From contig CAMCBV010000005.1 of assembly GCA_945873125.1 (NCBI GenBank), positions 37,172 to 101,171 of the forward strand: a DNA stretch of 64,000 bases. The letters are read 5' to 3'. This document shows, piece by piece, positions 9,216-18,124 of the stretch (position 1 is the first letter of the stretch; each line of letters opens with the position of its first letter). The notes under the pieces are model-generated. The model made no database searches, was not told where the DNA came from, and saw only the letters and a program-made list of their open reading frames with translations. The DNA is from Prosthecobacter debontii (GTDB lineage Bacteria; Verrucomicrobiota; Verrucomicrobiia; Verrucomicrobiales; Akkermansiaceae). A program made the position numbers and the translations under genes.

Positions 9216-10838
9216 CTACTTCCGTGCCTTTTCGTAGATGATATCCGCAAGTTCGGATGTCACCTCGTAGAGCAATCCTTTGATTGGAACAGGAATGAGG
9301 ATGCGACCTCCACCTGATGTCGGAGGATAGGCTTGTTTGAGCTCTGGAACACGATCAAACGCGGTCTTCATCAAGGTCACATTGACTTCACCCTCATATC
9401 GGTAGGAGCGACTCAATTTCTCCGATTCAAGATTACCCAAGCGATGATGATCACTTAATTCCACCAACTTCTCGAACAAAGACTTATTTCCATTCATTTG
9501 AAATCCCACGTTGCTCCTATTCACTGACTCCTCCGACTTACGCAGAGATGGATTTACATCCTCGATTGATTCGTCCGCTGCTATGATTTCCCTAAAGAAC
9601 TCGGATCCATCGTCCAACGCCAGTTCTTCATCCGTCTTTGGCTTTCTGACGACCATTTCACCAGACAAACTCATGGTATCATCCGCGAAAAGTTTCACAT
9701 CCGATATGACCAAGCCTTTACCCTGCATTTTCATGCGGAATGAGCCGGTGCGGAAATCCACACGGTGATAGGTATGATTCGCATCGACCACACTCAATGC
9801 ACGCAGCATCGGAATCCTGTCTCTCAACGTAATGACATCACCTTTATCCAGCTCAACCACTCCATCAAATCCGACTCCGTCAGTGGTGTCGGTCGAACCA
9901 TTGATCGTGAACTCACCCGATATCTTGCCCTCGACATAAGCCCTGGCAGCCATCGGCACCATGCCTGAGATATTCAGCCCCTTCATTTTCAAATGTCCGG
10001 AAACTAACGGACGCTGTCCTGACTTGACCTCAAGTTGATCAAAAACCAGATATCCCTCGTTTTTGCTGAATATCGCTTTTTCAAAAAAGATTCCCTTTCT
10101 CGTGATCAGGACATCGAGTTCCTGTATCTGAAGATTTTTGAGCCAGTTTTGGGAAAACGTTCCGCCACGAAAACTCAAGCGCCAGCCATCCGCAACCGGC
10201 ACCGCCTTCATTCGACTTCCGTTAACCGATCCACGTGAGCGATCCGTATAACCCCACATCATGGACATGTTCGCGACAAGAATCTCATCCGGCCTGGAAC
10301 CACCCAAATCTTGAAACAAGACATTTCCAATAGCTTCCGCCCCTTCGTCCGTATCCGAGCCCACCCGCAGCAATAAATTCACTTTCGAGATCTGCACAAT
10401 GCCCGGTCTCCAGGTTTTCCCGAAATCGACAAAAAAATCTCTCTGGCAGATCAAATTTGATAACTCCAAGCCCCTGAAAAAGGAATTCTCCTCATCAATC
10501 AACGCCAAGCGCCCAATGGTAAATTTACCCCGTGCCCTGCTCATACTCCCCACTTCAATCTCTTTGGCGGAGAACTTTTCTTGCAAATTGTTGATGGCAA
10601 TCTCCCTGAATTTCTCATCCCCCGTCAATTTGACCACCCCCACCCACAAAAGTGCCGCAATCATCGAAAATAGCCCGAAAAGCAGAATCCGATGCACAAA
10701 ATGGGTGATGTAATTGCCATTCCGATCCCCGATGGGTAGCGAATGCCTGAACTGGAACCACAATCCTTGCTTGGAAATCCAATGGCTCAGCCGCTCATTG
10801 AAGTTTTGCCATTGCTCTGAATCGAAATTTCCGCTCAT
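9216..10838 (-). CDS. AsmA-like membrane-anchored protein
   Basis: About 540 residues. A hydrophobic helix near residues 50-70 (ILLFGLFSMIAALLWVGVV) anchors a long beta-rich periplasmic part. The region around GVGFDGVVELDKGDVITLRDRIPMLRAL followed by FRMKMQGKGLVISDVKLFADDTMSLSGEMVV resembles the C-terminal AsmA/DUF3971-type repeat seen in proteins that move phospholipid between membranes. That role is inferred from fold type only. GTG 10847 and ATG 10838 are both possible starts; the ATG is given. Divergent from scpA with a 73-bp gap. Confidence 0.6.
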   Translation of the reverse strand: MSGNFDSEQWQNFNERLSHWISKQGLWFQFRHSLPIGDRNGNYITHFVHRILLFGLFSMIAALLWVGVVKLTGDEKFREIAINNLQEKFSAKEIEVGSMSRARGKFTIGRLALIDEENSFFRGLELSNLICQRDFFVDFGKTWRPGIVQISKVNLLLRVGSDTDEGAEAIGNVLFQDLGGSRPDEILVANMSMMWGYTDRSRGSVNGSRMKAVPVADGWRLSFRGGTFSQNWLKNLQIQELDVLITRKGIFFEKAIFSKNEGYLVFDQLEVKSGQRPLVSGHLKMKGLNISGMVPMAARAYVEGKISGEFTINGSTDTTDGVGFDGVVELDKGDVITLRDRIPMLRALSVVDANHTYHRVDFRTGSFRMKMQGKGLVISDVKLFADDTMSLSGEMVVRKPKTDEELALDDGSEFFREIIAADESIEDVNPSLRKSEESVNRSNVGFQMNGNKSLFEKLVELSDHHRLGNLESEKLSRSYRYEGEVNVTLMKTAFDRVPELKQAYPPTSGGGRILIPVPIKGLLYEVTSELADIIYEKARK

Positions 10839-10920
10839 GTTCGCCACACATTCAACCCGTTAACCCACGATCTTGCCAGATTAAATTCCACAAGATCGAC
10901 AACTTCTCTCCTTCTACCCC

Positions 10921-11685
10921 TTGGAAACCGCCGATTACAAAGTCCAACTCGAAATTTTCGAGGGTCCTCTGGACCTCCTGCTCTATTTGATCAAAAAAGA
11001 CGAGCTGGATATCCATACCATCTCGATCGAGAAAATCACCAAGCAATACCTAGATTACATCAATACCTTCAAGCTCCTGAACATCGATCTCGCTTCCGAG
11101 TTCATCGTCATGGCAGCCAATCTGATGTATTTAAAATCTAGGACCCTCCTGCCTCGCAGCGAACAACCTCCCGAGGAGGACGTCGAGGATGATGATCCAC
11201 GCTGGGAACTGATCCGCCAACTCATCGAATACAAAAAATTCAAAGATGCCGCCGGCTTCCTCTCCCTTCGCGAACTTGATCAACAAGGGCGATTCGCCCA
11301 CCAACCCGATCCCGGCAACAAACCAACCGAGGAGCCACCCGCCCTCGCGGAAATCTCCATCTTTGACCTCATTCGCGCATTTCAGAATGTTCTCAAACGT
11401 TTCGAGGAATCCCACGATTTCGGTGATATCGTTGATGATCGCTACACCGTTGCCGATAAAATCGAGTTTCTCCTGGATCATTTCAAACCCGGCCAATCGC
11501 TGAGTTTCGATGCCATGTTCCAAACGGCTACCACCCAATCCGAGGTGATCGTCACCTTCCTCGCCGTCCTGGAGTTGATGAAACTGAATCAATTCATTAT
11601 CCGTCAGGACCACCTGCTGGGTGAGATCACTGTCATCCGCCGCACCGCAGTCGACATGCAGCACGAAGACGCCCCGGAAGAGTGA
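10921..11685 (+). CDS. scpA: Segregation and condensation protein A
   Basis: ScpA is the kleisin subunit of the bacterial SMC condensin complex that organises chromosomes. The 254-residue product has the conserved N-terminal YKVQLEIFEGPLDLLLYLIKKDELDI block, the EFIVMAANLMYLKSRTLLP block, and a C-terminal winged-helix region (VTFLAVLELMKLNQFII). Start is a TTG at 10921; the family N-terminus aligns from about four residues later, and no nearby ATG fits. The usual partner gene scpB is not next door; the following gene is an FKBP-type isomerase 72 bp downstream. Confidence 0.93.
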   Translation: METADYKVQLEIFEGPLDLLLYLIKKDELDIHTISIEKITKQYLDYINTFKLLNIDLASEFIVMAANLMYLKSRTLLPRSEQPPEEDVEDDDPRWELIRQLIEYKKFKDAAGFLSLRELDQQGRFAHQPDPGNKPTEEPPALAEISIFDLIRAFQNVLKRFEESHDFGDIVDDRYTVADKIEFLLDHFKPGQSLSFDAMFQTATTQSEVIVTFLAVLELMKLNQFIIRQDHLLGEITVIRRTAVDMQHEDAPEE

Positions 11686-11757
11686 AGGCTGAAAAATATC
11701 GTCTTCATCCACGATTCACCCTTGCCACATCGGTCGCTTCAAAGGCAAAACCTAGTC

Positions 11758-12129
11758 ATGCTTGAAACTCCTGCCGACGTTGCCTCCGCCCCAGCCGAGG
11801 CCCAAGTCACCCCATCCGGTCTTGCCTCCAAAATCCTTGCAAACGGATCCGGATCCGCCAAACCGAAAGCCACCGACCTTGTCACTGTGCACTACTCCGG
11901 ATGGACAACCGATGGAAAGCTCTTCGATTCTTCCGTCAATCGCGGTCAACCCGCTACATTTCCTCTCAACGGAGTCATCGCCGGATGGACCGAGGGCCTC
12001 CAACTCATGGTTGAAGGTGAGAAGCGCCGCTTCTGGATCCCGGCCAAGATGGCTTACGGCGAAAACCCGCCAAGTGGATACCCCGCTGGAACTCTTGTTT
12101 TCGATGTGGAACTCATTAAAATCGCCTGA
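11758..12129 (+). CDS. FKBP-type peptidyl-prolyl cis-trans isomerase
   Basis: A 123-residue single-domain FKBP. Recognised motifs: VHYSGWTTDGKLFDSS, FPLNGVIAGWTEGLQLM, RFWIPAKMAYGENPPSG and LVFDVELIKI, covering the whole FKBP fold with the Trp and Tyr of the proline-binding pocket. No signal peptide is evident, so it is probably cytoplasmic. It assists folding by isomerising X-Pro bonds. The ATG at 11758 is used; an in-frame TTG at 11722 would add 12 residues. The next gene starts directly after the stop codon. Confidence 0.92.
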   Translation: MLETPADVASAPAEAQVTPSGLASKILANGSGSAKPKATDLVTVHYSGWTTDGKLFDSSVNRGQPATFPLNGVIAGWTEGLQLMVEGEKRRFWIPAKMAYGENPPSGYPAGTLVFDVELIKIA

Positions 12130-12645
12130 ATGAAACAATCCCCGCGCACAGCAAAAATCCAAGGATGGCATATCCTTCCTGCCCTAGGCTTCATTACCGC
12201 ATGCTTGGGCGTTTGTTCTTGCGCGGATTCGCAGGAAAAAACCATTCCCACCCTTGATCCTTCACTCTCCACCGTTAAGCCAACCGCTCCTGTGATCAAA
12301 GCTCCGCTCCAACCCGGAACGATCACCCCCATTCCGCTCGGAAACCTCTACCAACTCGTTCAGAGCAAGGCCGCACTGATCTTCGATGTGAGGCCGATCA
12401 TCTTCTACAAAATGGGCCATATTCCCGGTGCCGTCAGTTTTCCAAAAGCCGATTTCGATAAAGACATTGAAAAGCATGAAGCACGTATCAAAAAAGCGAT
12501 TACAAACCATAATCCGGTGGTGATTTATTGCACGGATCTTGCTTGCCCAGACGCGCTCACTGTCGCCACCCAATTGTCCCAACGCGGCTACAACGTCGCC
12601 GTCCTCCAAGGCGGCTACGAAGCTTGGAAAAACGCTACCGACTAA
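12130..12645 (+). CDS. Rhodanese-domain lipoprotein
   Basis: A 171-residue protein with an N-terminal signal and lipobox-like sequence (LGVCSC, about residues 28-33), a Pro/Thr-rich linker, and a rhodanese domain (LIFDVRPIIFYKMGHIPGAVSFP). The active-site loop reads CTDLACP, with the catalytic Cys after IY, followed by VLQGGYEAWK. Rhodanese domains carry persulfide sulfur; the substrate here is unknown. The ATG abuts the FKBP stop codon with no gap, so the two are translationally linked. Anchoring in a membrane with a periplasmic domain is predicted. Confidence 0.8.
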   Translation: MKQSPRTAKIQGWHILPALGFITACLGVCSCADSQEKTIPTLDPSLSTVKPTAPVIKAPLQPGTITPIPLGNLYQLVQSKAALIFDVRPIIFYKMGHIPGAVSFPKADFDKDIEKHEARIKKAITNHNPVVIYCTDLACPDALTVATQLSQRGYNVAVLQGGYEAWKNATD

Positions 12646-12677
12646 CCTGTCTCATTCCACACCCATCACACCTATCC

Positions 12678-12995
12678 ATGAACTCATTCACCAACGTCAC
12701 CGTCGATTCCGTCGCAAATGTCTATTTCGAAGGCAAGGTCGTATCCCACACGATTCACCTTCCAGATGGTTCACGTAAAACCCTTGGTATCATCGCGCCA
12801 GGTTCGTTCTATTTCGGAACTGCCGCCGCAGAAATCATGGAAATCACCGCAGGCTCCTGCGAAGTCACGATCAAGGATTCCGGCACGACTCAAACCTACG
12901 CCGCTGGCACTTCTTTCAATGTCCCCGCAAACAGTGGCTTTGATATCAAAGTCAGTGACGGCCTTTGCCAATACATCTGCTCGTTTCTCTCCTAA
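12678..12995 (+). CDS. ppnP: Pyrimidine/purine nucleoside phosphorylase (DUF1255)
   Basis: A 105-residue cupin of the PpnP/YaiE family, which splits nucleosides with phosphate to free base and ribose-1-phosphate. Characteristic sequence: NVYFEGKVVSHTIHLPDGSRKTLG, PGSFYFGTAAAEIMEI and FNVPANSGFDI, close to the full family consensus. Length is slightly above the E. coli protein. Start ATG 12678 matches the family N-terminus. It lies 32 bp after the rhodanese lipoprotein gene on the same strand. Confidence 0.93.
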   Translation: MNSFTNVTVDSVANVYFEGKVVSHTIHLPDGSRKTLGIIAPGSFYFGTAAAEIMEITAGSCEVTIKDSGTTQTYAAGTSFNVPANSGFDIKVSDGLCQYICSFLS

Positions 12996-13034
12996 ATTTC
13001 AAGCTCGAGCAACACCTCCGAAACCCCCGATCCC

Positions 13035-13760
13035 ATGATCACAAGGTTTTTCACACGGATGACCATCGCTCTTTGGGTGGCGGGACTATGCTGTTGCAAT
13101 TTCATCACCTTACCTCCCGCACCGGAACCTTCATCGGCACTGATCCGGAAAAACACCGTCGCCCACTACACTCCACAGCGGCCTCCGGAAGTCCAAGTCT
13201 GGATGCTCGCAGACAAACTCCATACCGGCATGGTCTTTCCTTACGATTGGCTGTTAGAATCGGGCTTCGTTCCCCCGGAAAATTTTCCTGCTTGTAAGTA
13301 TGTCACCTTTTCATGGGGCGATCGCAATGCCTATGTCAACCAGCGCTGGTTGAGCCCTACCGAGGTCTTTTACGCTATTTTTCTGCCATCTCCGGCAGTC
13401 ATGGAATGCATTCCCATCCATTGGAATGTCGTCGAAGTTTCACCGCATCAACAGATCTGGATGAAATCCATTCCTCGTGAGCGCGGTCCCTATGTCGCTT
13501 CATTTCTCAATCACTGCACGATACCCGATGACAAAGGACTTCCCACCGTCGCCGGCTCATCAAGTTGGGGCAAAGGGGTTTTACTGAACTCCCCACAATC
13601 CTACTATTTTCCCAGAATCTGCAATGTTTGGACCGGACAAGCCCTGGAAGCCTGCGGCGCGGATATCAATCCCGTCATGTCCATTCACCGCGATCTCTTA
13701 GTCATGGAGATCGAAGGTAACGGATTCAGCCAAGTCTGGGATGGTTCGGGCAAACGCTAA
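13035..13760 (+). CDS. DUF2459 family exported protein
   Basis: A 241-residue protein with an N-terminal hydrophobic segment and a Cys cluster (GLCCCN, about residues 19-24) that could act as a lipobox. The rest matches the DUF2459 pattern: LHTGMVFPYDW, a TFSWGDRNAYVN motif and CNVWTGQALEACG near the end. These His, Trp-Gly-Asp and Cys-Asn residues are the conserved positions of that uncharacterised family, sometimes compared with papain-like folds. No function is known. Same strand as ppnP, 39 bp apart; the sulfatase follows after 67 bp. Confidence 0.72.
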   Translation: MITRFFTRMTIALWVAGLCCCNFITLPPAPEPSSALIRKNTVAHYTPQRPPEVQVWMLADKLHTGMVFPYDWLLESGFVPPENFPACKYVTFSWGDRNAYVNQRWLSPTEVFYAIFLPSPAVMECIPIHWNVVEVSPHQQIWMKSIPRERGPYVASFLNHCTIPDDKGLPTVAGSSSWGKGVLLNSPQSYYFPRICNVWTGQALEACGADINPVMSIHRDLLVMEIEGNGFSQVWDGSGKR

Positions 13761-13827
13761 ATGAATTTGCTCTCACCCAATGAATGATGCATGAAATGTG
13801 TAACGTATTAAATTTAGAATAAACCTC

Positions 13828-15225
13828 ATGAAACTGAAACCCTCATACCTCATCGCCGCTCTGTGTGCGCTTCTCTGCCTCCCGGCCACATCCGCAGAAC
13901 GGAAACCCAACTTCATTTTCATCATCGCTGATGACCATCGTTGGGATGCCATGGGCGTTGTTCAACGCGAACAAGGCGAGACGGCCCGCTATCCATGGTT
14001 CGAAACCCCCAACCTGGATCGACTCGCCGCAGACGGCGTCCGCATGCGTAACGCCTTCATCACGCATTCGATCTGCTCACCGGGTCGCGCGAGTTTTCTC
14101 ACCGGCCAATACACCCACGTGAACGGAATCATGGACAACCACACTCCCTTTCCGGAAAGCCATGTGACCCATGCAACCCTGCTTCGTGACGCAGGCTATC
14201 ATACGGCCTACTTTGGCAAGTGGCACATGGGAGAACAAAAAGGTCAACGCCCCGGATTCCAACACTCCGCAAGCTTCATCGGACAAGGCCGATACCAGGA
14301 TTGTCCTTTCGAAATCAATGGCGTCATGACGGAAACGAAAGGCTGGGTGGACGATGTCAGCACGGACCTTGCGATCCACTGGTTGAAAAAATCTAACAAA
14401 CAAGAGCCCTTCTCCATGGTGATAGGCTACAAAAGCCCTCACAACAAACGCGGCGGCGAAAACCTCCCCGAACGCTTGCGCCATCTTTACGAAGGAAAAA
14501 CCACAAAGAAAACCCCCAACTGCGCTATCGCCGCTGTATACCACAAGCCTCTCACCGACGCGACATCAACCGAGGAACGTGGCTTGTCTGCAAATTCGAT
14601 CCACCTTGATTACCTTCGCCACATCAAGGGCATCGATGACAATCTGGGTCGTTTGTTAGACACGCTCGATGAACTCAAACTCACCGAAGACACGGTCATT
14701 GTCTACTCGAGCGATAATGGATTTTTCCTTGGGGAACGCGGACTCGGCGACAAGCGGGCACTCTATGAGGAAGGCATTCGTCTTCCATTCATCGTTCGCT
14801 ATCCCCGCCTCTTCCCAAAAGGCAAAGTCATTGATGACATGGTGCTGAACATTGATCTCGCCCCAACCCTGCTGGACCTCGCGGGTCTTCCACCACAACC
14901 CGCCATCCACGGCACAAGCTTCAAAGAACTCGCCGCCGGCAACAAACCAAAAGACTGGCGGAACTCATTCCTCTGCTACTACCGCAAGGATCTTGGTGAC
15001 ACTCCGACATGCGTCGGCGTCCGTACCGCAAATTCCAAACTGATCTACTATCACGGCAAACCTGAATTCACCGAGGCCTACGATCTTGCGAAGGATCCCT
15101 ATGAGCTCAATAATCTCGCAAAGGATGACACCTTCACCGCTCCACTCCAGGCTGAAATGAGCCGTCTCGCTGATAAAGTGAAGTATCCGCTGCCCACAGA
15201 GGTCGTCGCGCCAGTGAAAAAATAA
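13828..15225 (+). CDS. Exported type I sulfatase
   Basis: A 465-residue arylsulfatase-family enzyme with a signal peptide (1-23). Metal ligands lie in FIIADDHRWD (about 31-40). The CSPGRAS motif at residues 83-89 is the C-x-P-x-R formylglycine site, and an activating enzyme is needed elsewhere in the genome. Later motifs are GKWHMG, YSSDNGFFLGERGLGDKRALYEEGIRLP and DLAPTLLDLAGL. It hydrolyses sulfate esters, probably on a polysaccharide, in the periplasm or outside the cell. No polysaccharide lyase or sulfatase partner is adjacent. It converges on the next gene with only 6 bp between stop codons. Confidence 0.93.
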   Translation: MKLKPSYLIAALCALLCLPATSAERKPNFIFIIADDHRWDAMGVVQREQGETARYPWFETPNLDRLAADGVRMRNAFITHSICSPGRASFLTGQYTHVNGIMDNHTPFPESHVTHATLLRDAGYHTAYFGKWHMGEQKGQRPGFQHSASFIGQGRYQDCPFEINGVMTETKGWVDDVSTDLAIHWLKKSNKQEPFSMVIGYKSPHNKRGGENLPERLRHLYEGKTTKKTPNCAIAAVYHKPLTDATSTEERGLSANSIHLDYLRHIKGIDDNLGRLLDTLDELKLTEDTVIVYSSDNGFFLGERGLGDKRALYEEGIRLPFIVRYPRLFPKGKVIDDMVLNIDLAPTLLDLAGLPPQPAIHGTSFKELAAGNKPKDWRNSFLCYYRKDLGDTPTCVGVRTANSKLIYYHGKPEFTEAYDLAKDPYELNNLAKDDTFTAPLQAEMSRLADKVKYPLPTEVVAPVKK

Positions 15226-15231
15226 ACGATT

Positions 15232-16080
15232 TCATTCTGCCACCACTACCTTCTCGCCTGCCAACCACATGCGGATGACATCGGGATCTGCGGTAAAACA
15301 ACCCAACATTCGCCAACGTGACGCTTTGATGGATGTGGCTTGCTCACGAGACTCTTCAACCACTCCGGTTTTATGAAGACCTGATGAATGCAGAAAGTTC
15401 ATGCCCTTACCGTCATGCACGACAAACCCAACATGGGTGTCCAAACCCATCAGATAAATTCCCGGCTCCATGGCTCCTACTCGATCCGCGTAGGTGTCAT
15501 ATTTTTCGCCAACGCGTAATTGACAGAAATCCTCACCCACGAACGTCCGTATGATGTTCTCGGAAGGTTGCTGTGCGAGTTTGTATCGGTTCACCTTGAA
15601 GCCGGCATCGCGAATCACGGTTGAAACAAAATACCCGCAGGCAATTTTCCCCTCGCCCGGTTTCTCTGCCACACCATTGAAATCATACCCCGTTCCAAGC
15701 CAGCAGCGCATCATCTCTGGCATGATCATTTCCAAAATAATTCTCGCATCATGCTCAACCGCTAATTTCTGCTCCGCACCGCGCGCATTCCGGTAACGAT
15801 CCACCAAATCCAACCGCCAACGTTTCAACTCACTCCCCAAAAATTCATACCGCTCCAAATCCGGCACGGGCTTGGCTTTGTGGTTCATAAAAATATTCAG
15901 GATGCCCTGCCGTTCCGTATGCCACAACCACCAAGCTCCTCCAACAGGCAAAAGAAGCAGAACCGCCCCGAGCATCCATTTCAAAACCCGCTTCACTCTT
16001 CCATTCTCAACAAAGAATTCCAAGACATCAACCATCGAAAATAAGGGGAAAAATTCCAAATTCTCATGCAATCTCCCCAT
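15232..16080 (-). CDS. Membrane-anchored protein with possible NlpC/P60-like Cys-His site
   Basis: A 282-residue protein. One hydrophobic helix (about residues 37-53) anchors a periplasmic domain. That domain contains GKIACGYFVSTVIRDAGF with Cys148 at the start of a helix, and LDTHVGFVVHDG with His216 on a strand, then NFLHSSG. This Cys-helix then His-strand order is what NlpC/P60 and related papain-like amidases show, so a cell-wall or peptide hydrolase is possible, but I do not recognise the family. The longest start (16080) is used; ATG 16035 (MVDVLEFF) is an alternative. Confidence 0.55.
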   Translation of the reverse strand: MGRLHENLEFFPLFSMVDVLEFFVENGRVKRVLKWMLGAVLLLLPVGGAWWLWHTERQGILNIFMNHKAKPVPDLERYEFLGSELKRWRLDLVDRYRNARGAEQKLAVEHDARIILEMIMPEMMRCWLGTGYDFNGVAEKPGEGKIACGYFVSTVIRDAGFKVNRYKLAQQPSENIIRTFVGEDFCQLRVGEKYDTYADRVGAMEPGIYLMGLDTHVGFVVHDGKGMNFLHSSGLHKTGVVEESREQATSIKASRWRMLGCFTADPDVIRMWLAGEKVVVAE

Positions 16081-16120
16081 CGTTTAAGATCCGGTCATTC
16101 CAATCGTTAAACTTTGCCAT

Positions 16121-16155
16121 CTTCCTTGAGGTTTAAAGTTTAAAACTTAAAGTTT
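16121..16155. repeat. Left arm of inverted repeat flanking nth
   Basis: AT-rich sequence beginning CTTCCTTGAG and continuing with TTTAAA-type words. The reverse complement of 16774-16807 matches the first 34 bases at 29 positions. It lies directly upstream of the nth start codon. Confidence 0.7.
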
Positions 16156-16161
16156 CCCCGA

Positions 16162-16788
16162 ATGCGCAAACAACAACGTGCCGATCACCTCCTGCTAAGA
16201 CTTGAGGAACTCTACCCGGAGACTCCTATCCCGTTGGATCACATAAGCCCATATACGCTTCTGATCGCCGTATTACTCTCCGCCCAGTGCACCGACATCC
16301 GCGTCAACCAAGTCACTCCCGCCTTGTTCCAAATCGCCGATACACCGGAAAAAATGCGACTTGTACCGATCGAAAAAATACGCGAAATCATCCGACCCTG
16401 CGGACTCTCCCCCACCAAAGCCGCGGCCATTTCCAAGCTCAGCGAAATCCTTGTTGAAGAACACGATGGCAAGGTCCCGCAAAGTTTCGATGAATTGGAA
16501 AAATTACCTGGGGTCGGTCACAAAACCGCCTCGGTTGTGATGGCTCAGGCATTCGGTGTCCCCGCCTTTCCGGTGGATACCCACATCCACCGCCTCGCCA
16601 AACGTTGGAAGCTCACAAGCGGCAAAAACGTCATCCAAACCGAACGCGACCTTAAGAAGGTGTTCCCCAGAGAATCCTGGAACAAACTCCACCTGCAAAT
16701 CATTTTCTACGGCCGCGAGCACTGTTCAGCGCGCGGTTGTGATGGAAAAACCTGCATGTTGTGCAGAGAGGTGAACTCTAAAATTTAA
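16162..16788 (+). CDS. nth: Endonuclease III (DNA glycosylase/AP lyase)
   Basis: A 208-residue base-excision repair enzyme that removes oxidised pyrimidines and nicks AP sites. It has the LLSAQCTD motif, the helix-hairpin-helix LPGVGHKTASVV with the catalytic Lys, and VDTHIHRLAKR with the catalytic Asp. The C-terminal Fe-S cluster cysteines are present but oddly spaced: CSARGCDGKTCMLC is C-x4-C-x4-C-x2-C, whereas the usual pattern is C-x6-C-x2-C-x5-C. The last four residues (NSKI) and the stop lie inside the right arm of an inverted repeat that flanks the gene. Confidence 0.93.
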   Translation: MRKQQRADHLLLRLEELYPETPIPLDHISPYTLLIAVLLSAQCTDIRVNQVTPALFQIADTPEKMRLVPIEKIREIIRPCGLSPTKAAAISKLSEILVEEHDGKVPQSFDELEKLPGVGHKTASVVMAQAFGVPAFPVDTHIHRLAKRWKLTSGKNVIQTERDLKKVFPRESWNKLHLQIIFYGREHCSARGCDGKTCMLCREVNSKI

Positions 16789-16807
16789 ACTCTAAATCTC
16801 AAGGAAG
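16774..16807. repeat. Right arm of inverted repeat flanking nth
   Basis: Matches the left arm (16121-16154) in reverse complement at 29 of 34 positions. It supplies the final codons and stop of nth. A further TTTAAA-rich stretch at about 16850-16876 contains the cinA stop codon. Confidence 0.7.
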
Positions 16808-16857
16808 AGTATGATTGGGAATCTTTTGAATAAGCAGAGGAAATTGAAGTTTAGCGT

Positions 16858-18099
16858 TTAAGATTTAAAATTTCTCAGCGCCAACCTCAACAAATTCAGA
16901 GCCGACTGTGAAACGGCTTGTTTGAAATCCTTTCGATTCCTTGGATGAAAGACTTTCTGTGTCTGGGTTTGTTTTCCTTGAATCGCCAATCCCAGCCAAG
17001 CGGTGCCGACCGGTTTATCTTCAGTTCCACCACTCGGCCCGGCGATTCCAGTTACGGATATCGCATAGTCAGCGCCGCTCTCCTGCAACGCACCATCTGC
17101 CATCGCGCGCGCCACTTCTTCTGAAACCGCTCCATGCGTAATGAGCAGATCAGCAGGCACATGCAACTGATCGATTTTAGCCTCGTTCGCATACGTCACC
17201 CAGCCATGGGTGAAAACTTCAGAAGAACCCGGAACATTCGTCAGGCGATTCGCGATCAATCCGCCCGTGCAACTTTCAGCCGTCGCAAGTTTCTTACCTT
17301 TTCCACGGAGCAAGCGGACTACCGTGGCTTCCAGAGACGAACCGTCATCGCTGATCAGGCATTCCGAAAACTTTTCGAGCACCAAATCCCTAGCGGTAGA
17401 AATAACTTCATCTTTCCCGATTAACCGCAAATCAACTTCCCCCATCCTCGCACAGTATCCGTATTCCAGACCTTTGAGCGCAGCCAACTCATCATCAATC
17501 CCATGATGGAAATCACTTTCACCTATCCCGGTGAATTTCAACTCGCACACCGAAGTAACTTCCGCCACTCCCGATATCGCACGAAGCCGCGGCGCGACCT
17601 CGTTATGAAACATCGGATAAAGCTCACGTGGAGGTCCTGGCAAAAGAAAAATCGCGCAGTTTGAACGCCGGTTGATGCGCGGCGGCAAATACAAACCCGG
17701 CGCCGTGCCATTCGGATTTGGTAACACATCCGCTCCTGTCGGCACCATGGCTTGTTTCAAATTTGCTGCTACCATGGGCTTTCCCCGTAGCGCAAAAAAC
17801 GACTCCAGCGTCCGCAACGCCTGTTCGTCCTGATGGAGTTCCAAACCCAGAGACTCCGCCACGATCTCTCGCGTGAGATCATCACTGGTCGGCCCCAACC
17901 CGCCCGTAATCAGAAGCGCATCACTGCGCATCACCATCTCTTCGAACGCCTGACGTATCGCTTCACCATCTGGAACGGTTGACTGTCTTGCAACCCGCAG
18001 GCCCATGTTGAAAAGCTCGCGTCCAAACCAACTGCCATGCGTATTGAGCGTGTTACCGAGAAGCAGCTCCGTGCCGGTATTGAGAATTTCGATGCGCAT
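16858..18099 (-). CDS. cinA: CinA family nicotinamide-nucleotide amidohydrolase
   Basis: A 413-residue two-domain protein. The N-terminal MoCF-like domain starts MRIEILNTGTELLLGNTLNT and contains ALLITGGLGPTSDDLTRE and FLLPGPPRELYPMF. The C-terminal CinA domain has ATAESCTGGLIANRLTNVPGSS and YAISVTGIAGPSGGTEDKPVGTAWLG. Family members hydrolyse nicotinamide nucleotides in pyridine-nucleotide recycling, and the N-terminal domain has ADP-ribose pyrophosphatase activity. Start ATG 18099 matches the family start and lies 25 bp after the stop of the upstream lipoprotein gene. The last residues (NFKS) and stop fall in an AT-rich TTTAAA repeat. Confidence 0.93.
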   Translation of the reverse strand: MRIEILNTGTELLLGNTLNTHGSWFGRELFNMGLRVARQSTVPDGEAIRQAFEEMVMRSDALLITGGLGPTSDDLTREIVAESLGLELHQDEQALRTLESFFALRGKPMVAANLKQAMVPTGADVLPNPNGTAPGLYLPPRINRRSNCAIFLLPGPPRELYPMFHNEVAPRLRAISGVAEVTSVCELKFTGIGESDFHHGIDDELAALKGLEYGYCARMGEVDLRLIGKDEVISTARDLVLEKFSECLISDDGSSLEATVVRLLRGKGKKLATAESCTGGLIANRLTNVPGSSEVFTHGWVTYANEAKIDQLHVPADLLITHGAVSEEVARAMADGALQESGADYAISVTGIAGPSGGTEDKPVGTAWLGLAIQGKQTQTQKVFHPRNRKDFKQAVSQSALNLLRLALRNFKS

Positions 18100-18124
18100 G
18101 CCTTGAATCATCCGGACTGGATCC

